DNA of 64,000 bases from Hippasteria phrygiana (lineage: Eukaryota; Echinodermata; Asteroidea; Valvatida; Goniasteridae), in contig JAZGUH010000407.1 in assembly GCA_037893225.1 (NCBI GenBank), forward strand, positions 682,001-746,000, written 5' to 3'. A program made the translations under genes and the position numbers. The notes under the pieces were generated by a model. It was not told where the DNA came from and did not search any database. It was given only the letters and a program-made list of their open reading frames with translations. This document shows positions 13,001 to 25,750 of the stretch, in pieces. Every line of letters starts with the position of its first letter. The stretch's first letter is position 1.

Positions 13001-13157
13001 TTAGATTTAACACTTGTGGAGAAAATTCAAACCTCGCAATGTTTATTTTCTTCCCGGCCACCATCTGTGTGCAGATTACCTTTTATTTATTGCTCCATGC
13101 CTGTCAAATTCCCTGGGGTATGGACTTGCTTTACTCATTCATAATTGCATGAAATAT
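4039..13157. repeat. 13-mer higher-order repeat, 3015-bp period, three copies
   Basis: Three successive copies (about 4039-7053, 7054-10068, 10069-13083, plus a short tail) repeat every 3015 bp, twelve monomers of 232 and one of 231. From the class A unit after 4331 the order is A-D-B-C-B-D-A-B-C-C-D-A-D. I found no difference between copies wherever I compared them, including all six-frame translations. Private variants recur at exact spacing: ATATTTCTTTC with T at 4729, 7744 and 10759, and GCAATCTTTA with C at 5852, 8867 and 11882. The match ends at 13158, where the next monomer has TATAAACC in place of TATCAACC. This is the largest near-perfect amplification in the window and probably among the youngest. 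Confidence 0.96.
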
Positions 13158-13643
13158 AAACCAAATACAGTAATTTTGACATGTATGGATAGCTTAGATC
13201 TGGCGCTACATGTTGCAATCATCGGCGGCTTCTTAGAGTTAAAACTTGTGGAGAAAATTCAAACCTCGCAATGTTTATTTTCTTTCCGGCCACCATCTGT
13301 GTACATGTTACCGTCTATTTATTGCTCCATGCATGTCAAATTCCCTGGGGTATGGACTTGCTTTACTCATTCATAATTGCATGAAATATCAACCAAATTC
13401 AGTAATTTTGACATGTATGGATAGCTTAGATCTGGCGGTACATGTTGCAATCATCGGCGGCTTCTTAGAGTTAAAACTTGTGGAGAAAATTCAAACCTCG
13501 CAATGTTTATTTTCTTTCCGGCCAACATCTGTGTGCATATTACCTTCTATTTATTGCTCCATGCCTGTCAAATTCCCTAGGGTATGACTTGCTTTACTCA
13601 TTCATAATTGCATGAAATATCAACCAAATTCAGTAATTTTGAC
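13042..13643. repeat. Duplicate of 11883-12484 (offset 1159 bp, 5 monomers)
   Basis: Just beyond the 13-mer array, about 2.6 monomers repeat sequence found 1159 bp upstream (four units of 232 and one of 231). Both spans run class A to B to C with TATAAACCAAATAC and then a 231-bp CCCTAGGG unit. They part at GACATATATGG upstream against GACATGTATGG here. This looks like an exchange out of register at the array edge. Confidence 0.85.
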
Positions 13644-14312
13644 ATGTATGGATAGCTTAGATCTGGCGGTACATGTTGCAATTATCGGCGGCTTCTTAGA
13701 GTTAAAACTTGTGGAGAAAATTCAAACCTCGCAATGTTTATTTTCTTTCCGGCCAACATCTGTGTGCATATTACTTTCTATTTATTGCTCCATGCCTGTC
13801 AAATTCCCTGGGGTATGGACTTGCTTTACTCATTCATAATTGCATGAAATATCAACCAAATTCAGTAATTTTGACATGTATGAATAGCTTAGATCTGGCG
13901 GTACATGTTGCAATTATCGGCGGCTTCTTAGAGTTAAAACTTGTGGAGAAAATTCAAACCTCGCAATGTTTATTTTCTTTCCGGCCAACATCTGTGTGCA
14001 TATTACTTTCTATTTATTGCTCCATGCCTGTCAAATTCCCTGGGGTATGGACTTGCTTTACTCATTCATAATTGCATGAAATATCAACCAAATTCAGTAA
14101 TTTTGACATGTATGGATAGCTTAGATCTGGCGCTACATGTTGCAATTATCGGCGGCTTCTTAGAGTTAAAACTTGTGGAGAAAATTCAAACCTCGCAATG
14201 TTTATTTTCTTTCCGGCCAACATCTGTGTGCATATTACTTTCTATTTATTGCTCCATGCCTGTCAAATTCCCTGGGGTATGGACTTGCTTTACTCATTCA
14301 TAATTGCATGAA
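13644..14312. repeat. Run of three consecutive class D monomers
   Basis: Three adjacent monomers all carry GCATATTACTTTC, whereas elsewhere class D units are usually separated by other classes. The first two have GCGGTA after the BglII site and the third has GCGCTA. The second carries a private G to A change (ATGAATAGC near 13882). This is local single-monomer duplication rather than a higher-order unit. Confidence 0.85.
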
Positions 14313-14378
14313 ATATCAACCAAATTCAGTAGTTTTGACATGTATGGATAGCTTAGATCTGGCGCTACATGTTGCAAT

Positions 14379-15236
14379 TATCGGCGGCTTCTTAGAGTTA
14401 ACACTTGTGGAGAAAATTCAAACCTCGCAATGTTTATTTTCTTCCCGGCCACCATCTGTGTGCAGATTACCTCTTATTTATTGCTCCATGCCTGTCAAAT
14501 TCCCTGGGGTATGGACTTGCTTTACTCATTCATAATTGCATGAAATATCAACCAAATTCAGTAATTTTGACATGTATGGATAGCTTAGATCTGGCGCTAC
14601 ATGTTGCAATTATCGGCGGCTTCTTAGAGTTAAAACTTGTGGAGAAAATTCAAACCTCGCAATGTTTATTTTCTTTCCGGCCAACATCTGTGTGCATATT
14701 ACCTTCTATTTATTGCTCCATGCATGTCAAATTCCCTAGGGTATGACTTGCTTTACTCATTCATAATTGCATGAAATATCAACCAAATTCAGTAATTTTG
14801 ACATGTATGGATAGCTTAGATCTGGCGCTACATGTTGCAATTATCGGCGGCTTCTTAGAGTTAACACTTGTGGAGAAAATTCAAACCTCGCAATGTTTAT
14901 TATCTTCCCGGCCACCATCTGTGTGCAGATTAGCTTTTATTTATTGCTCCATGCATGTCAAATTCCCTGGGGTATGACTCGCTTTACTCATTCATAATTG
15001 CATGAAATATAAACCAAATACAGTAATTTTGACATATATGGATAGCTTAGATCTGGCGCTACATGTTGCAATTATCGGCGGCTTCTTAGAGTTAACACTT
15101 GTGGAGAAAATTCAAACCTCGCAATGTTTATTTTCTTCCCGGCCACCATCTGTGTGCAGATTACCTCTTATTTATTGCTCCATGCCTGTCAAATTCCCTG
15201 GGGTATGGACTTGCTTTACTCATTCATAATTGCATG
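14379..15236. repeat. Distant copy of 930-1787 (offset 13,449 bp)
   Basis: About 3.7 monomers match the start of the window at an offset of 58 monomers, seven of them one base short. The segment includes the rare subtype with TTATTATCTTCCC, TTAGC and TATGACTCGC, followed by TATAAACCAAATAC with GACATATATGG. It ends where this copy has TATCAACC and the other TATCAACA. The rare subtype occurs only in these contexts, so it is a good marker of long-range exchange. Confidence 0.88.
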
Positions 15237-15711
15237 AAATATCAACCAAATTCAGTAATTTTGACATGTATGGATAGCTTAGATCTGGCGCTACATGTTG
15301 CAATCATCGACGGCTTCTTAGAGTTAAAACTTGTGGAGAAAATTCAAACCTCGCAATGTTTATTTTCTTTCCGGCCAACATCTGTGTACATATTACCTTC
15401 TATTTATTGCTCCATGCCTGTCAAATTCCCTAGGGTATGACTTGCTTTACTCATTCATAATTGCATGAAATATCAACCAAATTCAGTAATTTTGACATAT
15501 ATGGATAGCTTAGATCTGGCGCTACATGTTGCAATTATCGGCGGCTTCTTAGAGTTAAAACTTGTGGAGAAAATTCAAACCTCGCAATGTTTATTTTCTT
15601 TCCGGCCAACATCTGTGTGCATATTACCTTCTATTTATTGCTCCATGCCTGTCAAATTCCCTAGGGTATGACTTGCTTTACTCATTCATAATTGCATGAA
15701 ATATAAACCAA
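15237..15711. repeat. Pair of class C monomers, both 231 bp
   Basis: Two successive class C units carry CCCTAGGG and the one-base shortening (near 15433 and 15664). The first has a private change of ATCGGCGG to ATCGACGG at 15310 and TACATATTACC in place of GCATATTACC, a mix of class B and C marks. The unit that follows opens the next higher-order block. Confidence 0.85.
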
Positions 15712-18700
15712 ATTCAGTAATTTTGACATGTATGGATAGCTTAGATCTGGCGCTACATGTTGCAATCATCGGCGGCTTCTTAGAGTTAAAACTTGTGGAG
15801 AAAATTCAAACCTCGCAATGTTTATTTTCTTTCCGGCCACCATCTGTGTACATGTTACCCTCTATTTATTGCTCCATGCATGTCAAATTCCCTGGGGTAT
15901 GGACTTGCTTTACTCATTCATAATTGCATGAAATATCAACCAAATTCAGTAATTTTGACATGTATGGATAGCTTAGATCTGGCGCTACATGTTGCAATTA
16001 TCGGCGGCTTCTTAGAGTTAAAACTTGTGGAGAAAATTCAAACCTCGCAATGTTTATTTTCTTTCCGGCCAACATCTGTGTGCATATTACTTTCTATTTA
16101 TTGCTCCATGCCTGTCAAATTCCCTGGGGTATGGACTTGCTTTACTCATTCATAATTGCATGAAATATAAACCAAATTCAGTAGTTTTGACATGTATGGA
16201 TAGCTTAGATCTGGCGCTACATGTTGCAATTATCGGTGGCTTCTTAGAGTTAACACTTGTGGAGAAAATTCAAACCTCGCAATGTTTATTTTCTTTCCGG
16301 CCAACATCTGTGTGCAGATTACCTCTTATTTATTGCTCCATGCCTGTCAAATTCCCTGGGGTATGGACTTGCTTTACTCATTCATAATTGCATGAAATAT
16401 CAACCAAATTCAGTAATTTTGACATGTATGGATAGCTTAGATCTGGCGCTACATGTTGCAATTATCGGCGGCTTCTTAGAGTTAAAACTTGTGGAGAAAA
16501 TTCAAACCTCGCAATGTTTATTTTCTTTCCGGCCAACATCTGTGTGCATATTACCTTCTATTTATTGCTCCATGCCTGTCAAATTCCCTAGGGTATGGAC
16601 TTGCATTACTCATTCATAATTGCATGAAATATCAACAAAATTCAGTAATTTTGACATGTATGGATAGCTTAGATCTGGCGCTACATGTTGCAATCATCGG
16701 CGGCGTCTTAGAGTTAAAACTTGTGGAGAAAATTCAAACCTCGCAATGTTTATTTTCTTTCCGGCCACCATCTGTGTACATGTTACCGTCTATTTATTGC
16801 TCCATGCATGTCAAATTCCCTGGGGTATGGACTTGCTTTACTCATTCATAATTGCATGAAATATCAACCAAATTCAGTAATTTTGACATGTATGGATAGC
16901 TTAGATCTGGCGGTACATGTTGCAATTATCGGCGGCTTCTTAGAGTTAAAACTTGTGGAGAAAATTCAAACCTCGCAATGTTTATTTTCTTTCCGGCCAA
17001 CATCTGTGTGCATATTACTTTCTATTTATTGCTCCATGCCTGTCAAATTCCCTGGGGTATGGACTTGCTTTACTCATTCATAATTGCATGAAATATCAAC
17101 CAAATTCAGTAATTTTGACATGTATGGATAGCTTAGATCTGGCGCTACATGTTGCAATTATCGGCGGCTTCTTAGAGTTAAAACTTGTGGAGAAAATTCA
17201 AACCTCGCAATGTTTATTTTCTTTCCGGCGAACATCTGTGTGCATATTACTTTCTATTTATTGCTCCATGCCTGTCAAATTCCCTGGGGTATGGACTTGC
17301 TTTACTCATTCATAATTGCATGAAATATCAACCAAATTCAGTAATTTTGACATGTATGGATAGCTTAGATCTGGCGCTACATGTTGCAATTATCGGCGGC
17401 TTCTTAGAGTTAACACTTGTGGAGAAAATTCAAACCTCGCAATGTTTATTTTCTTCCCGGCCACCATCTGTGTGCAGATTACCTCTTATTTATTGCTCCA
17501 TGCCTGTCAAATTCCCTGGGGTATGGACTTGCTTTACTCATTCATAATTGCATGAAATATCAACCAAATTCAGTAATTTTGACATGTATGGATAGCTTAG
17601 ATCTGGCGCTACATGTTGCAATTATCGGCGGCTTCTTAGAGTTAAAACTTGTGGAGAAAATTCAAACCTCGCAATGTTTATTTTCTTTCCGGCCAACATC
17701 TGTGTACATGTTACCGTCTATTTATTGCTCCATGCATGTCAAATTCCCTGGGGTATGGACTTGCTTTACTCATTCATAATTGCATGAAATATCAACCAAA
17801 TTCAGTAATTTTGACATGTATGGATAGCTTAGATCTGGCGCTACATGTTGCAATTATCGGCGGCTTCTTAGATTTAACACTTGTGGAGAAAATTCAAACC
17901 TCGCAATGTTTATTTTCTTCCCGGCCACCATCTGTGTGCAGATTACCTTTTATTTATTGCTCCATGCCTGTCAAATTCCCTGGGGTATGGACTTGCTTTA
18001 CTCATTCATAATTGCATGAAATATCAACCAAATTCAGTAATTTTGACATGTATGGATAGCTTAGATCTGGCGCTACATGTTGCAATTATCGGCGGCTTCT
18101 TAGATTTAACACTTGTGGAGAAAATTCAAACCTCGCAATGTTTATTTTCTTCCCGGCCACCATCTGTGTGCAGATTACCTTTTATTTATTGCTCCATGCC
18201 TGTCAAATTCCCTGGGGTATGGACTTGCTTTACTCATTCATAATTGCATGAAATATAAACCAAATACAGTAATTTTGACATGTATGGATAGCTTAGATCT
18301 GGCGCTACATGTTGCAATCATCGGCGGCTTCTTAGAGTTAAAACTTGTGGAGAAAATTCAAACCTCGCAATGTTTATTTTCTTTCCGGCCACCATCTTTG
18401 TACATGTTACCGTCTATTTATTGCTCCATGCATGTCAAATTCCCTGGGGTATGGACTTGCTTTACTCATTCATAATTGCATGCAATATCAACCAAATTCA
18501 GTAATTTTGACATGTATGGATAGCTTAGATCTGGCGGTACATGTTGCAATCATCGGCGGCTTCTTAGAGTTAAAACTTGTGGAGAAAATTCAAACCTCGC
18601 AATGTTTATTTTCTTTCCGGCCAACATCTGTGTGCATATTACCTTCTATTTATTGCTCCATGCCTGTCAAATTCCCTAGGGTATGACTTGCTTTACTCAT

Positions 18701-21700
18701 TCATAATTGCATGAAATATCAACCAAATTCAGTAATTTTGACATATATGGATAGCTTAGATCTGGCGCTACATGTTGCAATTATCGGCGGCTTCTTAGAG
18801 TTAACACTTGTGGAGAAAATTCAAACCTCGCAATGTTTATTTTCTTCCCGGCCACCATCTGTGTTCAGATTACCTTTTATTTATTGCTCCATGCCTGTCA
18901 AATTCCCTGGGGTATGGACTTGCTTTACTCATTCATAATTGCATGAAATATCAACCAAATTCAGTAATTCTGACATGTATGGATAGCTTAGATCTGGCGC
19001 TACATGTTGCAATTATCGGCGGCTTCTTAGAGTTAAAACTTGTGGAGAAAATTCAAACCTCGCAATGTTTATTTTCTTTCCGGCCAACATCTGTGTGCAT
19101 ATTACCTTCTATTTATTGCTCCATGCCTGTCAAATTCCCTAGGGTATGACTTGCTTTACTCATTCATAATTGCATGAAATATCAACCAAATTCAGTAATT
19201 TTGACATGTATGGATAGCTTAGATCTGGCGCTACATGTTGCAATCATCGGCGGCTTCTTAGAGTTAAAACTTGTGGAGAAAATTCAAACCTCGCAATGTT
19301 TATTTTCTTTCCGGCCACCATCTGTGTACATGTTACCCTCTATTTATTGCTCCATGCATGTCAAATTCCCTGGGGTATGGACTTGCTTTACTCATTCATA
19401 ATTGCATGAAATATCAACCAAATTCAGTAATTTTGACATGTATGGATAGCTTAGATCTGGCGCTACATGTTGCAATTATCGGCGGCTTCTTAGAGTTAAA
19501 ACTTGTGGAGAAAATTCAAACCTCGCAATGTTTATTTTCTTTCCGGCCAACATCTGTGTACATGTTACCGTCTATTTATTGCTCCATGCATGTCAAATTC
19601 CCTGGGGTATGGACTTGCTTTACTCATTCATAATTGCATGAAATATCAACCAAATTCAGTAATTTTGACATGTATGGATAGCTTAGATCTGGCGCTACAT
19701 GTTGCAATTATCGGCGGCTTCTTAGATTTAACACTTGTGGAGAAAATTCAAACCTCGCAATGTTTATTTTCTTCCCGGCCACCATCTGTGTGCAGATTAC
19801 CTTTTATTTATTGCTCCATGCCTGTCAAATTCCCTGGGGTATGGACTTGCTTTACTCATTCATAATTGCATGAAATATCAACCAAATTCAGTAATTTTGA
19901 CATGTATGGATAGCTTAGATCTGGCGCTACATGTTGCAATTATCGGCGGCTTCTTAGATTTAACACTTGTGGAGAAAATTCAAACCTCGCAATGTTTATT
20001 TTCTTCCCGGCCACCATCTGTGTGCAGATTACCTTTTATTTATTGCTCCATGCCTGTCAAATTCCCTGGGGTATGGACTTGCTTTACTCATTCATAATTG
20101 CATGAAATATAAACCAAATACAGTAATTTTGACATGTATGGATAGCTTAGATCTGGCGCTACATGTTGCAATCATCGGCGGCTTCTTAGAGTTAAAACTT
20201 GTGGAGAAAATTCAAACCTCGCAATGTTTATTTTCTTTCCGGCCACCATCTTTGTACATGTTACCGTCTATTTATTGCTCCATGCATGTCAAATTCCCTG
20301 GGGTATGGACTTGCTTTACTCATTCATAATTGCATGCAATATCAACCAAATTCAGTAATTTTGACATGTATGGATAGCTTAGATCTGGCGGTACATGTTG
20401 CAATCATCGGCGGCTTCTTAGAGTTAAAACTTGTGGAGAAAATTCAAACCTCGCAATGTTTATTTTCTTTCCGGCCAACATCTGTGTGCATATTACCTTC
20501 TATTTATTGCTCCATGCCTGTCAAATTCCCTAGGGTATGACTTGCTTTACTCATTCATAATTGCATGAAATATCAACCAAATTCAGTAATTTTGACATAT
20601 ATGGATAGCTTAGATCTGGCGCTACATGTTGCAATTATCGGCGGCTTCTTAGAGTTAACACTTGTGGAGAAAATTCAAACCTCGCAATGTTTATTTTCTT
20701 CCCGGCCACCATCTGTGTTCAGATTACCTTTTATTTATTGCTCCATGCCTGTCAAATTCCCTGGGGTATGGACTTGCTTTACTCATTCATAATTGCATGA
20801 AATATCAACCAAATTCAGTAATTCTGACATGTATGGATAGCTTAGATCTGGCGCTACATGTTGCAATTATCGGCGGCTTCTTAGAGTTAAAACTTGTGGA
20901 GAAAATTCAAACCTCGCAATGTTTATTTTCTTTCCGGCCAACATCTGTGTGCATATTACCTTCTATTTATTGCTCCATGCCTGTCAAATTCCCTAGGGTA
21001 TGACTTGCTTTACTCATTCATAATTGCATGAAATATCAACCAAATTCAGTAATTTTGACATGTATGGATAGCTTAGATCTGGCGCTACATGTTGCAATCA
21101 TCGGCGGCTTCTTAGAGTTAAAACTTGTGGAGAAAATTCAAACCTCGCAATGTTTATTTTCTTTCCGGCCACCATCTGTGTACATGTTACCCTCTATTTA
21201 TTGCTCCATGCATGTCAAATTCCCTGGGGTATGGACTTGCTTTACTCATTCATAATTGCATGAAATATCAACCAAATTCAGTAATTTTGACATGTATGGA
21301 TAGCTTAGATCTGGCGCTACATGTTGCAATTATCGGCGGCTTCTTAGAGTTAAAACTTGTGGAGAAAATTCAAACCTCGCAATGTTTATTTTCTTTCCGG
21401 CCAACATCTGTGTGCATATTACTTTCTATTTATTGCTCCATGCCTGTCAAATTCCCTGGGGTATGGACTTGCTTTACTCATTCATAATTGCATGAAATAT
21501 AAACCAAATTCAGTAGTTTTGACATGTATGGATAGCTTAGATCTGGCGCTACATGTTGCAATTATCGGCGGCTTCTTAGAGTTAACACTTGTGTAGAAAA
21601 TTCAAACCTCGCAATGTTTATTTTCTTTCCGGCCAACATCTGTGTGCAGATTACCTCTTATTTATTGCTCCATGCCTGTCAAATTCCCTGGGGTATGGAC

Positions 21701-24650
21701 TTGCTTTACTCATTCATAATTGCATGAAATATCAACCAAATTCAGTAATTTTGACATGTATGGATAGCTTAGATCTGGCGCTACATGTTGCAATTATCGG
21801 CGGCTTCTTAGAGTTAAAACTTGTGGAGAAAATTCAAACCTCGCAATGTTTATTTTCTTTCCGGCCAACATCTGTGTGCATATTACCTTCTATTTATTGC
21901 TCCATGCCTGTCAAATTCCCTAGGGTATGGACTTGCATTACTCATTCATAATTGCATGAAATATCAACAAAATTCAGTAATTTTGACATGTATGGATAGC
22001 TTAGATCTGGCGCTACATGTTGCAATCATCGGCGGCGTCTTAGAGTTAAAACTTGTGGAGAAAATTCAAACCTCGCAATGTTTATTTTCTTTCCGGCCAC
22101 CATCTGTGTACATGTTACCGTCTATTTATTGCTCCATGCATGTCAAATTCCCTGGGGTATGGACTTGCTTTACTCATTCATAATTGCATGAAATATCAAC
22201 CAAATTCAGTAATTTTGACATGTATGGATAGCTTAGATCTGGCGCTACATGTTGCAATCATCGGCGGCGTCTTAGAGTTAAAACTTGTGGAGAAAATTCA
22301 AACCTCGCAATGTTTATTTTCTTTCCGGCCAACATCTGTGTGCATATTACTTTCTATTTATTGCTCCATGCCTGTCAAATTCCCTGGGGTATGGACTTGC
22401 TTTACTCATTCATAATTGCATGAAATATCAACCAAATTCATTAATTTTGACATGTATGGATAGCTTAGATCTGGCGCTACATGTTGCAATTATCGGCGGC
22501 TTCTTAGAGTTAAAACTTGTGGAGAAAATTCAAACCTCGCAATGTTTATTTTCTTTCCGGCGAACATCTGTGTGCATATTACTTTCTATTTATTGCTCCA
22601 TGCCTGTCAAATTCCCTGGGGTATGGACTTGCTTTACTCATTCATAATTGCATGAAATATCAACCAAATTCAGTAATTTTGACATGTATGGATAGCTTAG
22701 ATCTGGCGCTACATGTTGCAATTATCGGCGGCTTCTTAGAGTTAACACTTGTGGAGAAAATTCAAACCTCGCAATGTTTATTTTCTTCCCGGCCACCATC
22801 TGTGTGCAGATTACCTCTTATTTATTGCTCCATGCCTGTCAAATTCCCTGGGGTATGGACTTGCTTTACTCATTCATAATTGCATGAAATATCAACCAAA
22901 TTCAGTAATTTTGACATGTATGGATAGCTTAGATCTGGCGCTACATGTTGCAATTATCGGCGGCTTCTTAGAGTTAAAACTTGTGGAGAAAATTCAAACC
23001 TCGCAATGTTTATTTTCTTTCCGGCCAACATCTGTGTACATGTTACCGTCTATTTATTGCTCCATGCATGTCAAATTCCCTGGGGTATGGACTTGCTTTA
23101 CTCATTCATAATTGCATGAAATATCAACCAAATTCAGTAATTTTGACATGTATGGATAGCTTAGATCTGGCGCTACATGTTGCAATTATCGGCGGCTTCT
23201 TAGATTTAACACTTGTGGAGAAAATTCAAACCTCGCAATGTTTATTTTCTTCCCGGCCACCATCTGTGTGCAGATTACCTTTTATTTATTGCTCCATGCC
23301 TGTCAAATTCCCTGGGGTATGGACTTGCTTTACTCATTCATAATTGCATGAAATATCAACCAAATTCAGTAATTTTGACATGTATGGATAGCTTAGATCT
23401 GGCGCTACATGTTGCAATTATCGGCGGCTTCTTAGATTTAACACTTGTGGAGAAAATTCAAACCTCGCAATGTTTATTTTCTTCCCGGCCACCATCTGTG
23501 TGCAGATTACCTTTTATTTATTGCTCCATGCCTGTCAAATTCCCTGGGGTATGGACTTGCTTTACTCATTCATAATTGCATGAAATATAAACCAAATACA
23601 GTAATTTTGACATGTATGGATAGCTTAGATCTGGCGCTACATGTTGCAATCATCGGCGGCTTCTTAGAGTTAAAACTTGTGGAGAAAATTCAAACCTCGC
23701 AATGTTTATTTTCTTTCCGGCCACCATCTGTGTACATGTTACCGTCTATTTATTGCTCCATGCATGTCAAATTCCCTGGGGTATGGACTTGCTTTACTCA
23801 TTCATAATTGCATGCAATATCAACCAAATTCAGTAATTTTGACATGTATGGATAGCTTAGATCTGGCGGTACATGTTGCAATCATCGGCGGCTTCTTAGA
23901 GTTAAAACTTGTGGAGAAAATTCAAACCTCGCAATGTTTATTTTCTTTCCGGCCAACATCTGTGTGCATATTACCTTCTATTTATTGCTCCATGCCTGTC
24001 AAATTCCCTAGGGTATGACTTGCTTTACTCATTCATAATTGCATGAAATATCAACCAAATTCAGTAATTTTGACATATATGGATAGCTTAGATCTGGCGC
24101 TACATGTTGCAATTATCGGCGGCTTCTTAGAGTTAACACTTGTGGAGAAAATTCAAACCTCGCAATGTTTATTTTCTTCCCGGCCACCATCTGTGTTCAG
24201 ATTACCTTTTATTTATTGCTCCATGCCTGTCAAATTCCCTGGGGTATGGACTTGCTTTACTCATTCATAATTGCATGAAATATCAACCAAATTCAGTAAT
24301 TCTGACATGTATGGATAGCTTAGATCTGGCGCTACATGTTGCAAATATCGGCGGCTTCTTAGAGTTAAAACTTGTGGAGAAAATTCAAACCTCGCAATGT
24401 TTATTTTCTTTCCGGCCAACATCTGTGTGCATATTACCTTCTATTTATTGCTCCATGCCTGTCAAATTCCCTAGGGTATGACTTGCTTTACTCATTCATA
24501 ATTGCATGAAATATCAACCAAATTCAGTAATTTTGACATGTATGGATAGCTTAGATCTGGCGCTACATGTTGCAATCATCGGCGGCTTCTTAGAGTTAAA
24601 ACTTGTGGAGAAAATTCAAACCTCGCAATGTTTATTTTCTTTCCGGCCAC
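15712..24650. repeat. Large duplication, 5332-bp offset (23 monomers), containing an 8-mer expansion
   Basis: Bases about 15712-19320 match about 21044-24650 at an offset of 5332 bp. Markers include TACATGTTACCCTC (15860, 19338, 21192), the GGCGAAC variant with G at 17230 and 22562, and GCATGCAATATC (18483, 23815). The offset equals a 15-monomer unit of 3478 bp plus one extra 1854-bp 8-mer present only in the first half. Single changes separate the halves: CGGTGG at 16237, GTGTAGAAAA near 21594, TTCATTAATT near 22441, and GTTGCAAATATC near 24345. These mutations postdate the duplication, so this block is older than the 13-mer array. Confidence 0.9.
17500..21411. repeat. 8-mer higher-order repeat, 1854-bp period, ~2.1 copies
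   Basis: Bases about 17500-19557 recur at about 19354-21411, a period of eight monomers with two of 231 bp. Shared private variants are CATCTTTGTACATG (18397 and 20251), GCATGCAATATC (18483 and 20337), CTGTGTTCAG (near 18864 and 20718) and AATTCTGACATG. I see no difference between the two copies at these markers. The downstream relative at 22.8-24.6 kb has a single copy and lacks CATCTTTG, so the tandem doubling followed the larger 5332-bp duplication or was accompanied by that mutation. Confidence 0.92.
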
Positions 24651-25750
24651 CATCTGTGTACATGTTACCGTCTATTTATTGCTCCATGCCTGTCAAATTC
24701 CCTGGGGTATGGACTTGCTTTACTCATTCATAATTGCATGAAATATCAACCAAATTCAGTAATTTTGACATGTATGGATAGCTTAGATCTGGCGCTACAT
24801 GTTGCAATTATCGGCGGCTTCTTAGATTTAACACTTGTGGAGAAAATTCAAACCTCGCAATGTTTATTTTCTTCCCGGCCACCATCTGTGTGCAGATTAC
24901 CTTTTATTTATTGCTCCATGCCTGTCAAATTCCCTGGGGTATGGACTTGCTTTACTCATTCATAATTGCATGAAATATAAACCAAATACAGTAATTTTGA
25001 CATGTATGGATAGCTTAGATCTGGCGCTACATGTTGCAATCATCGGCGGCTTCTTAGAGTTAAAACTTGTGGAGAAAATTCAAACCTCGCAATGTTTATT
25101 TTCTTTCCGGCCACCATCTGTGTACATGTTACCGTCTATTTATTGCTCCATGCATGTCAAATTCCCTGGGGTATGGACTTGCTTTACTCATTCATAATTG
25201 CATGCAATATCAACCAAATTCAGTAATTTTGACATGTATGGATAGCTTAGATCTGGCGGTACATGTTGCAATCATCGGCGGCTTCTTAGAGTTAAAACTT
25301 GTGGAGAAAATTCAAACCTCGCAATGTTTATTTTCTTTCCTTCCAACATCTGTGTGCATATTACCTTCTATTTATTGCTCCATGCCTGTCAAATTCCCTA
25401 GGGTATGACTTGCTTTACTCATTCATAATTGCATGAAATATCAACCAAATTCAGTAATTTTGACATATATGGATAGCTTAGATCTGGCGCTACATGTTGC
25501 AATTATCGGCGGCTTCTTAGAGTTAACACTTGTGGAGAAAATTCAAACCTCGCAATGTTTATTTTCTTCCCGGCCACCATCTGTGTTCAGATTACCTTTT
25601 ATTTATTGCTCCATGCCTGTCAAATTCCCTGGGGTATGGACTTGCTTTACTCATTCATAATTGCATGAAATATCAACCAAATTCAGTAATTCTGACATGT
25701 ATGGATAGCTTAGATCTGGCGCTACATGTTGCAATTATCGGCGGCTTCTT
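23290..25750. repeat. 6-mer higher-order repeat, 1390-bp period, ~1.8 copies
   Basis: Bases about 23290-24360 recur at about 24680-25750. The unit has six monomers with two of 231 bp, the same arithmetic as the block at the window start but a different class order. Shared marks are GCATGCAATATC (23815, 25205) and CTGTGTTCAG (24196, 25586). The second copy has a private CTTTCCTTCCAAC (near 25340), which destroys the CCGGCC present in nearly every monomer. Confidence 0.88.

Noticed and set aside
4039..13157. Assembly duplication as the cause of identical higher-order copies
   Set aside because: It cannot be excluded from sequence alone. However, the many different periods, the private mutations separating copies in other blocks, and exact whole-monomer arithmetic fit biological unequal exchange better. 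Kept as a caveat.
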